Assembly (NCBI GenBank): GCA_021738045.1
Contig: JAIPCU010000005.1
Coordinates: 1 to 50,317 of the forward strand
Direction of reading: 5' to 3'
From: Candidatus Methylopumilus sp.
GTDB lineage: Bacteria > Pseudomonadota > Gammaproteobacteria > Burkholderiales > Burkholderiaceae_B
Length of the DNA stretch: 50,317 nt
Of the stretch, positions 1-9,145 are shown one piece after another (within the stretch, counting starts at the first letter, position 1; the number at the start of each line of letters is the position of its first letter). The notes under the pieces are model-generated. The model had not been told where the DNA came from, made no database searches, and saw only the letters and a list, made by a program, of their open reading frames with translations. Made by a program: the position numbers and the translations under genes.

Positions 1-710
1 CCAATTTAAACCCCTTTGATATTGGCAACACGACTGCCAATGCGTTGTTACACACCTCGACCAAAGCAATGAAGGGGCTAGGTAACATCGTTTTAAGTAC
101 AGCGCGCACAAACAACATGCAATCAAAAGCCAACGGCGCCCTCATGCGGGCTACCGCCTTAGCGGTGTGGTCAACCCGCGTATCGCTTACCGAGGCGATC
201 GACGCCGCCAAGCTAGACTGCCAACTGACCCACCCTAACCTATCGTGCCAATACGCCAACGCTGCTTATGTGGTGGCAATCAGGCACCTAATCATGCAAC
301 CCGGTGACCGCGCGGGCGCGCTTCAAGCCGCAGCGCAAACGCTTGAAGACGAAGCCGCCTCAGACGTAAAGAGCTGGTTTGAACATGCCTTAGCTAGCGG
401 CGATGAACCCTGTCATCCCCTTGCCGGCTTTGTAAAAATCGCCTTTACGCTAGCCTTCAAACACCTTGCCAAAGCTTCGACCTACCAAACCGCAGTTACC
501 GAGACATTGCTTGGCGGTGGCGATACCGATACCAACGCCTGCATTGTGGGTGGATTGGTTGGGGCACTACATTGCGTAGCGAGCATCCCAAGTGTGATGA
601 CACAGGCGCTTTTGAACTGTGACACTCAAGTCGGGCGGCCACGGCCTGAGGTGTATTCGACGCGTGAGCTGCCACGGTTAGTGCAGGGGTTACTGCAGCA
701 ACAGCCTTAG
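1..710 (+). CDS. ADP-ribosylglycohydrolase family protein, C-terminal part (cut by window edge)
   Basis: The frame is open from base 3 at the window edge, so the N-terminal part lies outside; about 235 residues are visible. Family members use two metal ions to remove ADP-ribose from proteins or small ADP-ribosylated molecules in the cytoplasm. The C-terminal metal-binding signature GGGDTDTNACIVGG is seen near visible residues 171-184, with its Asp-Thr-Asp-Thr ligands. The segments NPFDIGNTTANAL and NGALMRATALAVW fit the family's middle region. It converges on a minus-strand operon at 748-2145. The exact substrate cannot be told from this part. Confidence 0.85.
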   Translation, partial: NLNPFDIGNTTANALLHTSTKAMKGLGNIVLSTARTNNMQSKANGALMRATALAVWSTRVSLTEAIDAAKLDCQLTHPNLSCQYANAAYVVAIRHLIMQPGDRAGALQAAAQTLEDEAASDVKSWFEHALASGDEPCHPLAGFVKIAFTLAFKHLAKASTYQTAVTETLLGGGDTDTNACIVGGLVGALHCVASIPSVMTQALLNCDTQVGRPRPEVYSTRELPRLVQGLLQQQP

Positions 711-747
711 GTGTCGCCATCTCAGCCTAAAGCCGTCGCGTGCCAGT

Positions 748-1104
748 CTACTTAAAATGACCTGCCTTGCCAGTCGAATAAATACCTTCACCGGCAAACC
801 GAGACCATTTAAAAGGTCGTTCTGGGCGACCCACAAAGCCAAACTCCTCGATCGAGTACTTATCCCAGTCGTTTGAAGCGAAGGCAGCCTCGGCGTCTGC
901 GCGACTGGGCGAGTCGATTAAATCGAAAACACCGCCTAGGTCATCGACAAACCAAATTCTCGCTTTGCCGTCAGCGCAATCGTCGACATACGCCCATGAT
1001 TGATTGAGCATACCGAAAATCTTAATCCAGCTCCCTCGCGCCTTGATCTCAATCTGTTGACCTGGTTCAATTTCTTCACGTGCAGTAAACGCATTCGCAT
1101 TCAT
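748..1104 (-). CDS. Hypothetical protein (118 aa), last gene of a three-gene operon
   Basis: I do not recognise the family. The product is soluble, acidic and rich in aromatic residues (for example GSWIKIFGML, NQSWAYVDD, ARIWFVDDLGGVFDL, DWDKYSIEEFGF), with no signal peptide or membrane segment. Its ATG overlaps the stop codon of the upstream gene by 4 bases (ATGA), so it is probably translationally coupled to it. It ends 37 bases from the convergent ADP-ribosylglycohydrolase stop. The gene is supported by the coupling and by a protein-like composition, not by homology. Confidence 0.6.
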   Translation of the reverse strand: MNANAFTAREEIEPGQQIEIKARGSWIKIFGMLNQSWAYVDDCADGKARIWFVDDLGGVFDLIDSPSRADAEAAFASNDWDKYSIEEFGFVGRPERPFKWSRFAGEGIYSTGKAGHFK

Positions 1105-1712
1105 TCAAATACCCCTATTTTTAACTTCCACCCCGAAGTCAAAAACCGATCAACCTTCCCTTGGCGCTTCACAGCATAGCCCCACATCGCTCGCACCCCA
1201 GCAAGCTCAGTTCTGGTGGATTCGAACTCCCATAGCGTCTCGTTTGCTTGCAATGAATCCCTAAACAACACCCAACGCGCATTACAATGACCAAACGGTA
1301 TATTGGGCACCGCCTCTAGCGGATCATGGATGAGGTTGGTTCGCTCAACCTCGTCAACCGTCACCTGTCGTAGCAGTTCAGAATCGTTTAACGCAAAGGC
1401 AGGCGGCTCGGCCTCTTGCTCTGCTTGAACAGCTTGGGCTGCTAGCGCCCTCTTTTTAAGGCTATCCTTTATTTTTAAGACAAAGACCACCGGCCAAACC
1501 AACCACATCAGAAAAAACGCCAACGCCGGAACAACCAAATCCTCAAGCACCCGATACAAAAACGCTTCACGCCTAGGGTTAACCGCCTTCATCATGTCAC
1601 GCACAAACTTGGATTTTTTTCGTGTTCCAAGTAAGTGCGCCACCACAGCGACCATACTCACCGCAAAGCCGACACCAAAATAAACAGCGGCGAAGAGTTT
1701 CCAATCACTCAT
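1101..1712 (-). CDS. Hypothetical membrane-anchored protein (203 aa)
   Basis: The product has two hydrophobic segments, near residues 4-28 (LFAAVYFGVGFAVSMVAVVA) and 60-80 (VVPALAFFLMWLVWPVVFVL). These are followed by a basic, Ala/Gln/Glu-rich helical stretch and a soluble C-terminal half of about 100 residues. An ATG 54 bases further upstream is possible, but the start at 1712 is preferred because AAGGGGG sits at normal spacing before it. It overlaps the upstream gene by 8 bases and the downstream gene by 4, so the three form a tight operon. I do not recognise the family; inner-membrane location is inferred from the two helices. Confidence 0.6.
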   Translation of the reverse strand: MSDWKLFAAVYFGVGFAVSMVAVVAHLLGTRKKSKFVRDMMKAVNPRREAFLYRVLEDLVVPALAFFLMWLVWPVVFVLKIKDSLKKRALAAQAVQAEQEAEPPAFALNDSELLRQVTVDEVERTNLIHDPLEAVPNIPFGHCNARWVLFRDSLQANETLWEFESTRTELAGVRAMWGYAVKRQGKVDRFLTSGWKLKIGVFE

Positions 1713-2145
1713 CGCTGCCCCCTTTGGATATTGCTTGGGTGTTGTTACGCAACTGTGTCTCGACAACTATGCCGCTTTCGACCGCAAGAAATAAGTCTTG
1801 CTCATATTGGCTGAGGTAACCCATGTGCACATATTTAATTAGCTTGCCTTTTGGGATGTTGATCACGCCCGTATACCAATGCGCAAACACACGGTCTGCA
1901 AAACCTGGGAATAGACTATCTAACTCAACCCCAGTGCCATCGGCGTACGTTGCACTGATACCCACTAAATAGAGACGATCTAAGAGAATCTCCCACTGGC
2001 CGACATACCCGCGCCAACAAGCCGTCGATTGGTCTTGAAATTCAGGCTGATGCTCCATCTGCGCAAAATAATCAGACAGCGGCTCAGTGCGCATTGATAG
2101 CTGCTCACCCTTGTAATGCAGAACTTCGGTTGCTTGTGCGGTCAT
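1705..2145 (-). CDS. Conserved hypothetical protein (146 aa) with an RGYVGQWEI-type core
   Basis: The protein carries the segments CWRGYVGQWEI, RLYLVGISATYADG, LFPGFADRVFAHWYTGVI and PKGKLIKYVHMGYLSQYEQD. They look like one compact beta-rich domain that I recall from small uncharacterised proteobacterial proteins; no function is known to me. The frame is open further upstream to 2352, but that extension has poor protein character. The ATG at 2145 is preceded by AGGG at suitable spacing, so it was chosen. It is the first gene of the operon ending at 748. The nearby ADP-ribosylglycohydrolase gene is convergent, so any functional link is only a guess. Confidence 0.6.
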   Translation of the reverse strand: MTAQATEVLHYKGEQLSMRTEPLSDYFAQMEHQPEFQDQSTACWRGYVGQWEILLDRLYLVGISATYADGTGVELDSLFPGFADRVFAHWYTGVINIPKGKLIKYVHMGYLSQYEQDLFLAVESGIVVETQLRNNTQAISKGGSDE

Positions 2146-2508
2146 GGTTTCCCTACTTGAAGCGTTGGATATTATGGGGTTGCTTGGATACAACCTAGCA
2201 GAGCAATGGCTCAAGGCGTGAGCCTGTAAATAATTAATTCTGCTCGCGCGCAGTACCTTCCATGCAATCAATTGCGAATAAGTTCGAGCGAGCTCTTGGA
2301 TTGGCCATCTACCTAAAACATAGCTGTAAGAAACCAAACAAGATGGATACACTAGTTACAAGTACCATAATTACTGGGCGTTCAAGACCAAGACAATGGG
2401 CGCATCTCATTCAACTTTAAAAAGACACACCTAAGCCCTTGAACGTGGCTTGCAGCATTCTTGCCCTAATATCGAACCATTAAGAACACAGTTACGCTAG
2501 GAACCCAG

Positions 2509-4005
2509 ATGCAAAACATACTCGCCATCATCAATACTCCACGCCAAGACTGGAAGGAAGAAGACATTCGGAACGCATTCAATGCGGACATCAAAGACCG
2601 CTATAGCCGAATTAAGGATTTTGAAAGCAAACGTAGCCCTGAAGAGTCGCGATTTCAACTGCGTGTCAACGCAGATATAACTCCAGGAGCGGTACCCTAC
2701 GCTGCGCTGATCGCCCCAGACCAAGATACCTCAGGACCCTACGGCGGCATGAGTTTCGTGCTATTTCCTGCCGACGAAGACGGTCCGGCATTGATCGCCA
2801 TGGGGATTGGCACACAGTCTATTGCACCAGACGACATGGTGCTCGGTAAGCCAGGCCATGCCCGCCGTTGTCGAGCAATTTCCCGCTGGATCGCGTCTTT
2901 TCCAGAAGGCGGCTTCACTTGGAGCAAACGCGATCCGGTTCGCACAGACTTGGACATACCCAAAGTGGTCAAAACGCAACTCGCGCGCTGGGACCAGTCG
3001 TTAAAAAGATATGGGCTCGTCCTATACGCGTGTCATGCAGCAACTGGAACGGGTTCAACAGAGGATCAGGCAGCCCAATTGGCATCCCTTACTGCTTACC
3101 TCGACCTTTTTATGGATGAACGCGGAATTGACCGCAAACAAGCAACTGAAAAAGAGGCACTGGCGGCGCGACAGAAGTGGCTTGCACATCTGCTCCCATC
3201 AGTCTCGCAAAAAGACACCGCAGATTTGCTGGAATATCGCCGATTCGTTGTATTAGAAGGGCCACCCGGAACCGGCAAAACGCATTTGGCAAAACGCTTA
3301 CTTACAGAGCACTACAACAACAACGGCCATCTGATCCAATTTCATGCAGGTACAACTTACGAATCCTTTATCGGTGGCCTGCGTCCGGTCAAAGATGACA
3401 GCACCCAAGGTTTCTACTTTTCGGCCATTGGCGGCCAATTAATGCGTGCCGTTCAGCACGCTAGCGCCGATACATCCCAGCTCTACCTTTTAGTGATCGA
3501 CGAAATAAACCGCGCCGACTTAGCCAAAGTATTGGGTGAAGCCATGCACCTGTTTGAACCTGGTGACCCAAACCGTCAGGTCGAGCTTGACTATGAATTT
3601 ACCGAAATTGGCGGACGCATCCTTCGACTGCCACCCAATTTACATATTCTTGGCACCATGAACACCGCTGACAGAAGCATTGCGGTACTAGACGTTGCGG
3701 TTCGGCGTCGCTTTGCCTTCTCGCCGGTGTGGCCAAGCTTGCAAGTCCTGAACGATGATCAACGATCCTGTGAAAGTATGCGGAAAAAGTTCGCGCAGTT
3801 GCTTGATGTGTTTGTATCCCATGCTGGCGACGATGCCTTTAACCTGTTGCCTGGCCATGCGTATTTTATGGAACCAGACGAGGCAAAAGTCAAAACTAAG
3901 TTACAGACAGAGCTCAAACCATTGCTGCTCGAATACCTAGCCCAAGGACATGTCAGTGGCTTTGGCGATGAAATTCATGCATTTATTGATAGCCTAGACG
4001 CCTAA
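2509..4005 (+). CDS. McrB-like AAA+ GTPase subunit of a modification-dependent restriction system
   Basis: This is the motor subunit of a two-gene McrBC-type (type IV) restriction system. McrB proteins recognise modified DNA through a variable N-terminal domain and hydrolyse GTP to drive cleavage by McrC. The AAA+ core is complete: Walker A GPPGTGKT at residues 251-258, Walker B LYLLVIDEINR at about 325-335 (DE at 331-332), the NTADRS sensor segment at 385-390 and the RRRF arginine-finger region at about 399-402. Residues 1-230 form a non-conserved recognition region that I cannot assign. The start has AGGA six bases upstream. The McrC gene follows after 2 bases. Confidence 0.92.
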   Translation: MQNILAIINTPRQDWKEEDIRNAFNADIKDRYSRIKDFESKRSPEESRFQLRVNADITPGAVPYAALIAPDQDTSGPYGGMSFVLFPADEDGPALIAMGIGTQSIAPDDMVLGKPGHARRCRAISRWIASFPEGGFTWSKRDPVRTDLDIPKVVKTQLARWDQSLKRYGLVLYACHAATGTGSTEDQAAQLASLTAYLDLFMDERGIDRKQATEKEALAARQKWLAHLLPSVSQKDTADLLEYRRFVVLEGPPGTGKTHLAKRLLTEHYNNNGHLIQFHAGTTYESFIGGLRPVKDDSTQGFYFSAIGGQLMRAVQHASADTSQLYLLVIDEINRADLAKVLGEAMHLFEPGDPNRQVELDYEFTEIGGRILRLPPNLHILGTMNTADRSIAVLDVAVRRRFAFSPVWPSLQVLNDDQRSCESMRKKFAQLLDVFVSHAGDDAFNLLPGHAYFMEPDEAKVKTKLQTELKPLLLEYLAQGHVSGFGDEIHAFIDSLDA

Positions 4006-4007
4006 AC

Positions 4008-5429
4008 GTGGCCCAGACTCTTTCCGCTAACCCTGTCAAGCGCATCCAAGATAGCGCCCGGGTGTTTGTGTCGGCTTCCGACTGGTTGTTAGAGCCTAAC
4101 GTCGACAAACGCAAAGCGGGCGACCTTGCGCAACGCCGTAGTGAAAACTTTCTAGAAATGAACCGTGGCATTCTGAATGACTTTGGAGTTCGTGGACAGT
4201 TAGGTGGCCTACGCGGCAACATCGGGCTATGGCTAGAGACCGACACGCACATTGGCGCATTACCATTATTGTCGCCATCGTCAGCCAAGCCTGAGTTGGG
4301 TCTTGTGGTCGAACCTCGATTTTCGTGGAGTAGCGCTGGCGACATGCTGGTTGGAACAGGCTTTCGGATTACGCCAGATATCCTGCCACTCCCACGAATG
4401 GTGCCAAACTCTGATCGGCAAATTCCCTCATGGGTATTGAGCGCAACGGTACTGATGCGGATCGAAGCCTTGATCAAGCAATCCTCTCGCCGCTTTGAAA
4501 TAAATGAAGCAGTTTTGAGTGCCCCAAAGGGGCAAGTGAACTGGGCACGATACGCCACCAACCATTGGGCGCAGGGCCAGTGTTTATCGATTCCGTGTCG
4601 TTTTCCAGATTTATTGCAAGATACCAAGTTGCATGGAGTGATGCATTGGACGGTGTTACGGCACCAGGATGCACTGCGCACACAGCGCGGCAGACATATT
4701 GCGGTATTGCACCTCTTGCAGCGGTGCGAAGCGCTACTGACGCAGTTACGGCCTTTCGCACCGAGGCAGCCCCAAACCGGATGGCAACCAACTAACAGAA
4801 ATACATCTAGCGATGTCTTTCGCAAAGGTCTCGAAGCGATCCAATGGACTGTCGACGAGCGAGGACTCGGCGGCACCAGCGATCTGGCAGGTTTGCCATG
4901 GCGCATGGATATGGCCACTTTCTTTGAAGCCTGGATCGAGTCGATCGCTGAAACCACCGCAAAACGCTTTCAGGCCAAAATCACTGCCGGCCGACGTCAC
5001 GAAACGCTGGTGCGACTCAATTGGCGGCCTCAGCGCTTGGGCACTCAACGCGCGTTAATCCCTGATGTTGTTTTACAGCGCGCTGATGTCACACTGGTGA
5101 TTGATGCCAAATACAAGCGCCACGCTCAGTTAGTTGGCTATGGCGGCTACGGTAAAGGCGAGCACGATTGGCAAGCCCAACACCGCGACGATTTGCTGCA
5201 AGTTTTGGCTTATAGCAGTCTGTTTGATACGCCGCGTGTGGTTGCGTGCCTAGCCTATCCCACGGCACACGATCAATGGCAGCTATTGCGCGATCAAGGG
5301 CGGGTAATGTCGCGCGCCACAGTGCGTCACGGGCTACGACAGATTGAAATTGCGTTGGTTGCGGTACCAATGTCGGGACGGACTGACGAAATTTCAGATA
5401 TTTTGGGGCGGTTGCTTTCGTCAACTTGA
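4008..5429 (+). CDS. McrC-like nuclease subunit of the McrBC-type system
   Basis: McrC is the endonuclease partner of McrB. The 473-residue product has the PD-(D/E)xK nuclease core in its C-terminal third: FFEAWIE at about 305-311, IPDVVL at 351-356 (PD at 352-353), LVIDAKYK at 363-370 (DAK at 366-368) and the RDDLLQVLAYS helix near 393-403. The N-terminal half would contact the McrB ring. It begins with GTG two bases after the mcrB-like stop, so the pair is one transcription unit. A hairpin at 5449-5468 probably ends it. Several long frames run antisense to this gene and are shadows. Confidence 0.9.
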   Translation: MAQTLSANPVKRIQDSARVFVSASDWLLEPNVDKRKAGDLAQRRSENFLEMNRGILNDFGVRGQLGGLRGNIGLWLETDTHIGALPLLSPSSAKPELGLVVEPRFSWSSAGDMLVGTGFRITPDILPLPRMVPNSDRQIPSWVLSATVLMRIEALIKQSSRRFEINEAVLSAPKGQVNWARYATNHWAQGQCLSIPCRFPDLLQDTKLHGVMHWTVLRHQDALRTQRGRHIAVLHLLQRCEALLTQLRPFAPRQPQTGWQPTNRNTSSDVFRKGLEAIQWTVDERGLGGTSDLAGLPWRMDMATFFEAWIESIAETTAKRFQAKITAGRRHETLVRLNWRPQRLGTQRALIPDVVLQRADVTLVIDAKYKRHAQLVGYGGYGKGEHDWQAQHRDDLLQVLAYSSLFDTPRVVACLAYPTAHDQWQLLRDQGRVMSRATVRHGLRQIEIALVAVPMSGRTDEISDILGRLLSST

Positions 5430-5448
5430 TTATTGATATACATTGAAT

Positions 5449-5468
5449 CGGGCCTTAAGGTCCGTTTT
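5449..5468 (+). terminator. Probable intrinsic terminator after the McrBC pair
   Basis: CGGGCC and GGTCCG can pair as a six-base-pair stem (one G-U pair) around a TTAA loop and are followed directly by TTTT. The hairpin begins 20 bases after the mcrC-like stop codon. The stem is short, so efficiency is uncertain. Confidence 0.5.
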
Positions 5469-5557
5469 CAGCACAAAGCAACAACGTTTAAACTAAAAAT
5501 AGCCCAAACGCATCTAAGAAAAATCTTAAAAATTAGTAATACTCTAGCCACTCGATA

Positions 5558-5944
5558 ATGAACAACTCACAATCAGAAAAAAAAGACGTGTTGGTCGATG
5601 TACAAAACTTGAGTGTCGCGCTCGACAAGTTTGCGACCGACCGTAATTGGGAGCAGTTTCATTCCCCAAAAAATTTACTCTTGGCGCTGACAGGCGAAGT
5701 TGGCGAGTTAGCTGAAATTTTTCAATGGATGGGTGATGTCGAAGCTCGCTCGGCTGGTGAAACAGCCGCTACTGCACAAGCGGTCAAAGACGAACTTGCT
5801 GATGTACTTTTTTATCTGGTGCGTTTGGCTTCGGTATTAAAGGTTGACCTAAACGCTGCTGCAGTACAAAAACTACGAAGTAACGCTATTAAATATCCAA
5901 TTGAAACCTCTCTCGGCAACAGCACAAAGTACAACAAAAAATAG
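5558..5944 (+). CDS. MazG-like nucleotide pyrophosphohydrolase
   Basis: This small all-alpha NTP pyrophosphohydrolase (128 aa) has the MazG/RS21-C6 pattern. The helix LALTGEVGELAEIFQW at about residues 43-58 and the second metal-binding helix KDELADVLFYLVRLASV at about 79-95 supply the Glu/Asp ligands for magnesium. Such enzymes hydrolyse (d)NTPs to NMP and pyrophosphate; dCTP-type substrates are common in this subgroup. No good ribosome binding site precedes the ATG. It lies 31 bases before a DUF2075 gene on the same strand. That pairing, inside a defence island, suggests a role linked to nucleotide signals or phage response rather than housekeeping (inference). Confidence 0.88.
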   Translation: MNNSQSEKKDVLVDVQNLSVALDKFATDRNWEQFHSPKNLLLALTGEVGELAEIFQWMGDVEARSAGETAATAQAVKDELADVLFYLVRLASVLKVDLNAAAVQKLRSNAIKYPIETSLGNSTKYNKK

Positions 5945-5975
5945 ATCACTGTAGGTTTACGGATTCTAAGAAATC

Positions 5976-7841
5976 ATGATTGTTTACGAAGCGGATAAAG
6001 CCCAGTTTTTAAGACATAATGATTTTGATGACATCGAAGCTATTATTCACGAGCGCTTTATCGCCACAACTGGTCATCGGGTCGCCGCTGCCGAATTACG
6101 CTCGTGGAAAGCGTCTTTAGGAGACATGGCTAAGGTATTGCGAGATCCCGACTTACCAAGTGATCTGGGTGTTGCGATCGAAATGCATATCCCGCAGACT
6201 TCGAAGCGGATAGACATGACTTTGACGGGAACAGATGCCGACGGCTGTAAGAACGCAGTTGTCGTTGAACTAAAGCAATGGGAAAAAGCTTTAGTTACCG
6301 ACAAAGATGCAATTGTGACCACCTATGTTGGCCGAGCGAATCGTGAAGTGGTTCATCCATCTTACCAAGCATGGTCTTATGCCACCCTACTCGAAGGTTT
6401 TAACGACGCCGTCTACGACAGCGGAATCAACATCAAGCCCTGTGCCTATTTACATAATTATCAACGGGACGGCGCAATAGATTCGATTCACTATATCGCC
6501 TACACCGACAAGGCCCCTTTATTTCTGAAAGGCAAAGAAGAACGCGTTCGTTTGCAAGAATTTTTAAAAAAATACATTAAGTATGGTGATTCAAAAAAGA
6601 TTCTCTATGAGCTGCGCGATGGCAAAATCAGACCATCAAAGGCGCTCGCCGACTCGCTAAAAGGACTACTCAAACAGCAGGCAGAGTTTGTATTGATTGA
6701 CGACCAAAAAGAAGTATTTGAATCATTAATTGCGCTTGCGACAGCTGCCTCTTCAAACCGGCCAGTGGTTGCGATTATCCAAGGCGGCCCAGGCACTGGT
6801 AAAACCGTTCTTGCTATCAATTTATTGGTACGGCTAACTTCGCACGGTTTGGTTGGCAAATACGTTTCAAAAAATGCAGCTCCCCGAGAGGTCTACCAAG
6901 CTAAGCTCACGGGAACAATTACTAAAACGAAGTTTTCAAATATGTTTACTGGCTCTGGCAGCTTTGTAAACGCAACCGCTAACTGTTTCGATTTTTTAAT
7001 TGTTGATGAAGCTCATCGTTTAAACGAAAAAAGCGGGCTGTATGGAAACCTTGGTGAACATCAAGTCAAGGAACTTATTGGCGCATCAAAGTGCACAATT
7101 TTCTTTATTGACGAGGATCAACGCGTAACGCTAAACGATGTAGGCACGCAACAAGTCATTCGTGACTTTGCCAGCCTGAAACAAGCCAAAATACAGCCGC
7201 ACACTCTTGAGTCACAATTTCGATGTGGTGGCTCTGATGGCTACTTGGCTTGGCTCGACAATATCCTGGAGATCCGCAACACGGCAAACAACACACTCGC
7301 TGGGATTCAGTATGACTTCAGAGTCTTCGACTCTGCTGAATCAATGCACGACGCCATCATAGAAAAAAACACCAATAACCGCGCGCGCGTAGTAGCAGGG
7401 TATTGCTGGCCTTGGCGCAGCAAAAAAGACAACACCGCCGACGATATCGTAATTGGTGCCAACTACAAACGACAATGGAATCTTTCACAAGACGGTAGCT
7501 TATGGATCATTTCGCCTGAATCGATTGAGCAAGTCGGCTGTATCCACACCTGTCAGGGTTTAGAAGTCGATTACATCGGCGTAATTATCGGACCAGATTT
7601 CGTTGTCAGAGACGGTATTGTTAAGACCGATGCATTTAAGCGTGATTCACGCGATCGAACTATAAAGGGATTTAAATCGCGCATAAAAGCGCAAGACCCC
7701 GATATCTTGGGCGAGGTCGATCTTGTCATCAAAAATACCTACCGAACTTTGATGACTCGAGGGATGAAGGGATGCTTTATTTACTGCACGGATGCAGAGA
7801 CTTTGGAGTACTTTCGTTCACGTCTTGGTGCGAAATCATAA
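5976..7841 (+). CDS. DUF2075 P-loop ATPase with nuclease-like N-terminal domain
   Basis: The 621-residue protein has an N-terminal region that looks like a PD-(D/E)xK nuclease: IDMTLTG with Asp80, then AVVVELKQW with Glu98-x-Lys100. The C-terminal part is a superfamily-I helicase-like DUF2075/Schlafen-type ATPase: Walker A GGPGTGKT at about 270-277, LIVDEAH at 341-347, SQFRCGGSDGYLAWLD at 413-428, IHTCQGLEVDYIGVIIGP at about 523-540 and TYRTLMTRGMKGCFIY at 588-603. It probably acts on nucleic acid. It shares its strand with the MazG-like gene upstream, and the two probably form an operon. A defence role is inferred from context and domain make-up. Confidence 0.88.
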   Translation: MIVYEADKAQFLRHNDFDDIEAIIHERFIATTGHRVAAAELRSWKASLGDMAKVLRDPDLPSDLGVAIEMHIPQTSKRIDMTLTGTDADGCKNAVVVELKQWEKALVTDKDAIVTTYVGRANREVVHPSYQAWSYATLLEGFNDAVYDSGINIKPCAYLHNYQRDGAIDSIHYIAYTDKAPLFLKGKEERVRLQEFLKKYIKYGDSKKILYELRDGKIRPSKALADSLKGLLKQQAEFVLIDDQKEVFESLIALATAASSNRPVVAIIQGGPGTGKTVLAINLLVRLTSHGLVGKYVSKNAAPREVYQAKLTGTITKTKFSNMFTGSGSFVNATANCFDFLIVDEAHRLNEKSGLYGNLGEHQVKELIGASKCTIFFIDEDQRVTLNDVGTQQVIRDFASLKQAKIQPHTLESQFRCGGSDGYLAWLDNILEIRNTANNTLAGIQYDFRVFDSAESMHDAIIEKNTNNRARVVAGYCWPWRSKKDNTADDIVIGANYKRQWNLSQDGSLWIISPESIEQVGCIHTCQGLEVDYIGVIIGPDFVVRDGIVKTDAFKRDSRDRTIKGFKSRIKAQDPDILGEVDLVIKNTYRTLMTRGMKGCFIYCTDAETLEYFRSRLGAKS

Positions 7842-7931
7842 GGCAAGTGTACAAATTCACTCGCAGTCATTCAAGCACTCAAGATTCAAGCCTCTCCGCT
7901 CGACTAGGTTACGCATGCTCAAAAACGCTAT

Positions 7932-8954
7932 TTAAAAATCATCTGCGTCATTCTGTTGAGGCTCCCAAGTGTGAAACAACCTAGACAAGGCTCGATTGTG
8001 ATAAGTATTGAGAAATTCTCGCCTAATAGACTCGGTTTTTCCAGTTTGATTAATTAGCGTCTCGCGCAACGGATGGTGACTTGAAATTAAGTAGTTATTT
8101 CTTTTTTCCAGTCTTTCGAGCATGTTCAACGTCGGTATTCTCGCGTGTTTTCCCCCTACTCCAGCGTTACAAATCTCACAGGCTAGAACTAAGTTCCAAA
8201 TCCCGTTGATCATCGCAAATGTCGGATCACGACTAAGTGTATGGGGGAAAAAATGATCCACTTCTGTGGTCAGGCCATTGTCGATATCGATGCTACAGCG
8301 ACAATAAAAACATTTACCCTTTTGGTAGCCGTTAAGCGCGCCTCTAGCGCTTGTCACGGACTTTCTTCGAAGGCCTTGATCAAAGGTAAACAACGTTTGG
8401 TTTTCAATATCATGTTCAATATTGATTAAGGTCGGGGCGATACCGAGACCCCATGCAGTTTCAACTAAATTCCAACGAGACTCAACTTCCACTGACAAGT
8501 TGCCGTTTTTGACTCTATCCAGCAAAGCTGAAAACTCGTCGGTAATTCGAATTCCCTTGTTAGTTTTCCGCTCGTCTGTATAAAACCGGGTTGGCAACTG
8601 ATCCTGCCCAACAACGTGAAAGGCATCGATAACGTTGTTAAAACCGCTCTTAACCGTTTCGTCGATTAATTTATTTTGATCAGGGGTTTCAATCCCATGC
8701 AGCCTACAGGCATCCAAGTAATTGCTCGACCTTGAAGTAATCTGCTTTGGCGAGACCTTTAAATGCTGAACGAGCTTGCTGGCATATACCGGTGCCAAAT
8801 CACTTAACTTTAGCAACTGACCTGATTGCGGCTTAATGTCCAACAGCGCATTCGCTAGGGCAAACTTGTAAGAAGCAACATTTCTACCGAATAGAATGAT
8901 TCCACGCCAGTAATCTTCTAACTCGGGTTTAGATTGCAGATACTCGTCTGGCAT
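7932..8954 (-). CDS. HNH endonuclease
   Basis: The C-terminal half holds a classical zinc-type HNH nuclease: CFYC, then TEVDHFFPH with the catalytic His, then NLVLACEICN and GGKHARIP. The N-terminal half (PELEDYWRGIILFGRNVASYKFALANALL) is helical and probably determines specificity or dimerisation. The ATG at 8954 (340 aa) was chosen. The frame is open about 35 codons further upstream, but only from a TTG and through Cys/Trp-rich sequence with little protein character; the homologous region may still include VADPSYFSRVPL. It converges on the DUF2075 gene and diverges from the methyltransferase-HNH gene. A role in restriction or phage defence is inferred. Confidence 0.82.
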   Translation of the reverse strand: MPDEYLQSKPELEDYWRGIILFGRNVASYKFALANALLDIKPQSGQLLKLSDLAPVYASKLVQHLKVSPKQITSRSSNYLDACRLHGIETPDQNKLIDETVKSGFNNVIDAFHVVGQDQLPTRFYTDERKTNKGIRITDEFSALLDRVKNGNLSVEVESRWNLVETAWGLGIAPTLINIEHDIENQTLFTFDQGLRRKSVTSARGALNGYQKGKCFYCRCSIDIDNGLTTEVDHFFPHTLSRDPTFAMINGIWNLVLACEICNAGVGGKHARIPTLNMLERLEKRNNYLISSHHPLRETLINQTGKTESIRREFLNTYHNRALSRLFHTWEPQQNDADDF

Positions 8955-9145
8955 CAATGGCACACGTGAGAAGTAGCTCGGATCGGCGACTTCTAGCGCG
9001 ACCCACCAAAATGGTCCAACACAGTTACAGTTGTAACAGATACGTATCAAATGTAACAATATTAGTTTTTGGTATCTTTGAACTTTCTCAATGCTTAGCT
9101 GCGGCGAGTCCTTTGCAAGTCAATCCTCTGCGTAATTGATGCCTC

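Noticed and set aside
3983-4957. Long minus-strand reading frame antisense to the McrC-like gene
   Set aside because: It has a composition unlike real proteins here (many Arg, Ser and Cys residues), no recognisable domain, and lies wholly opposite a well-supported gene.
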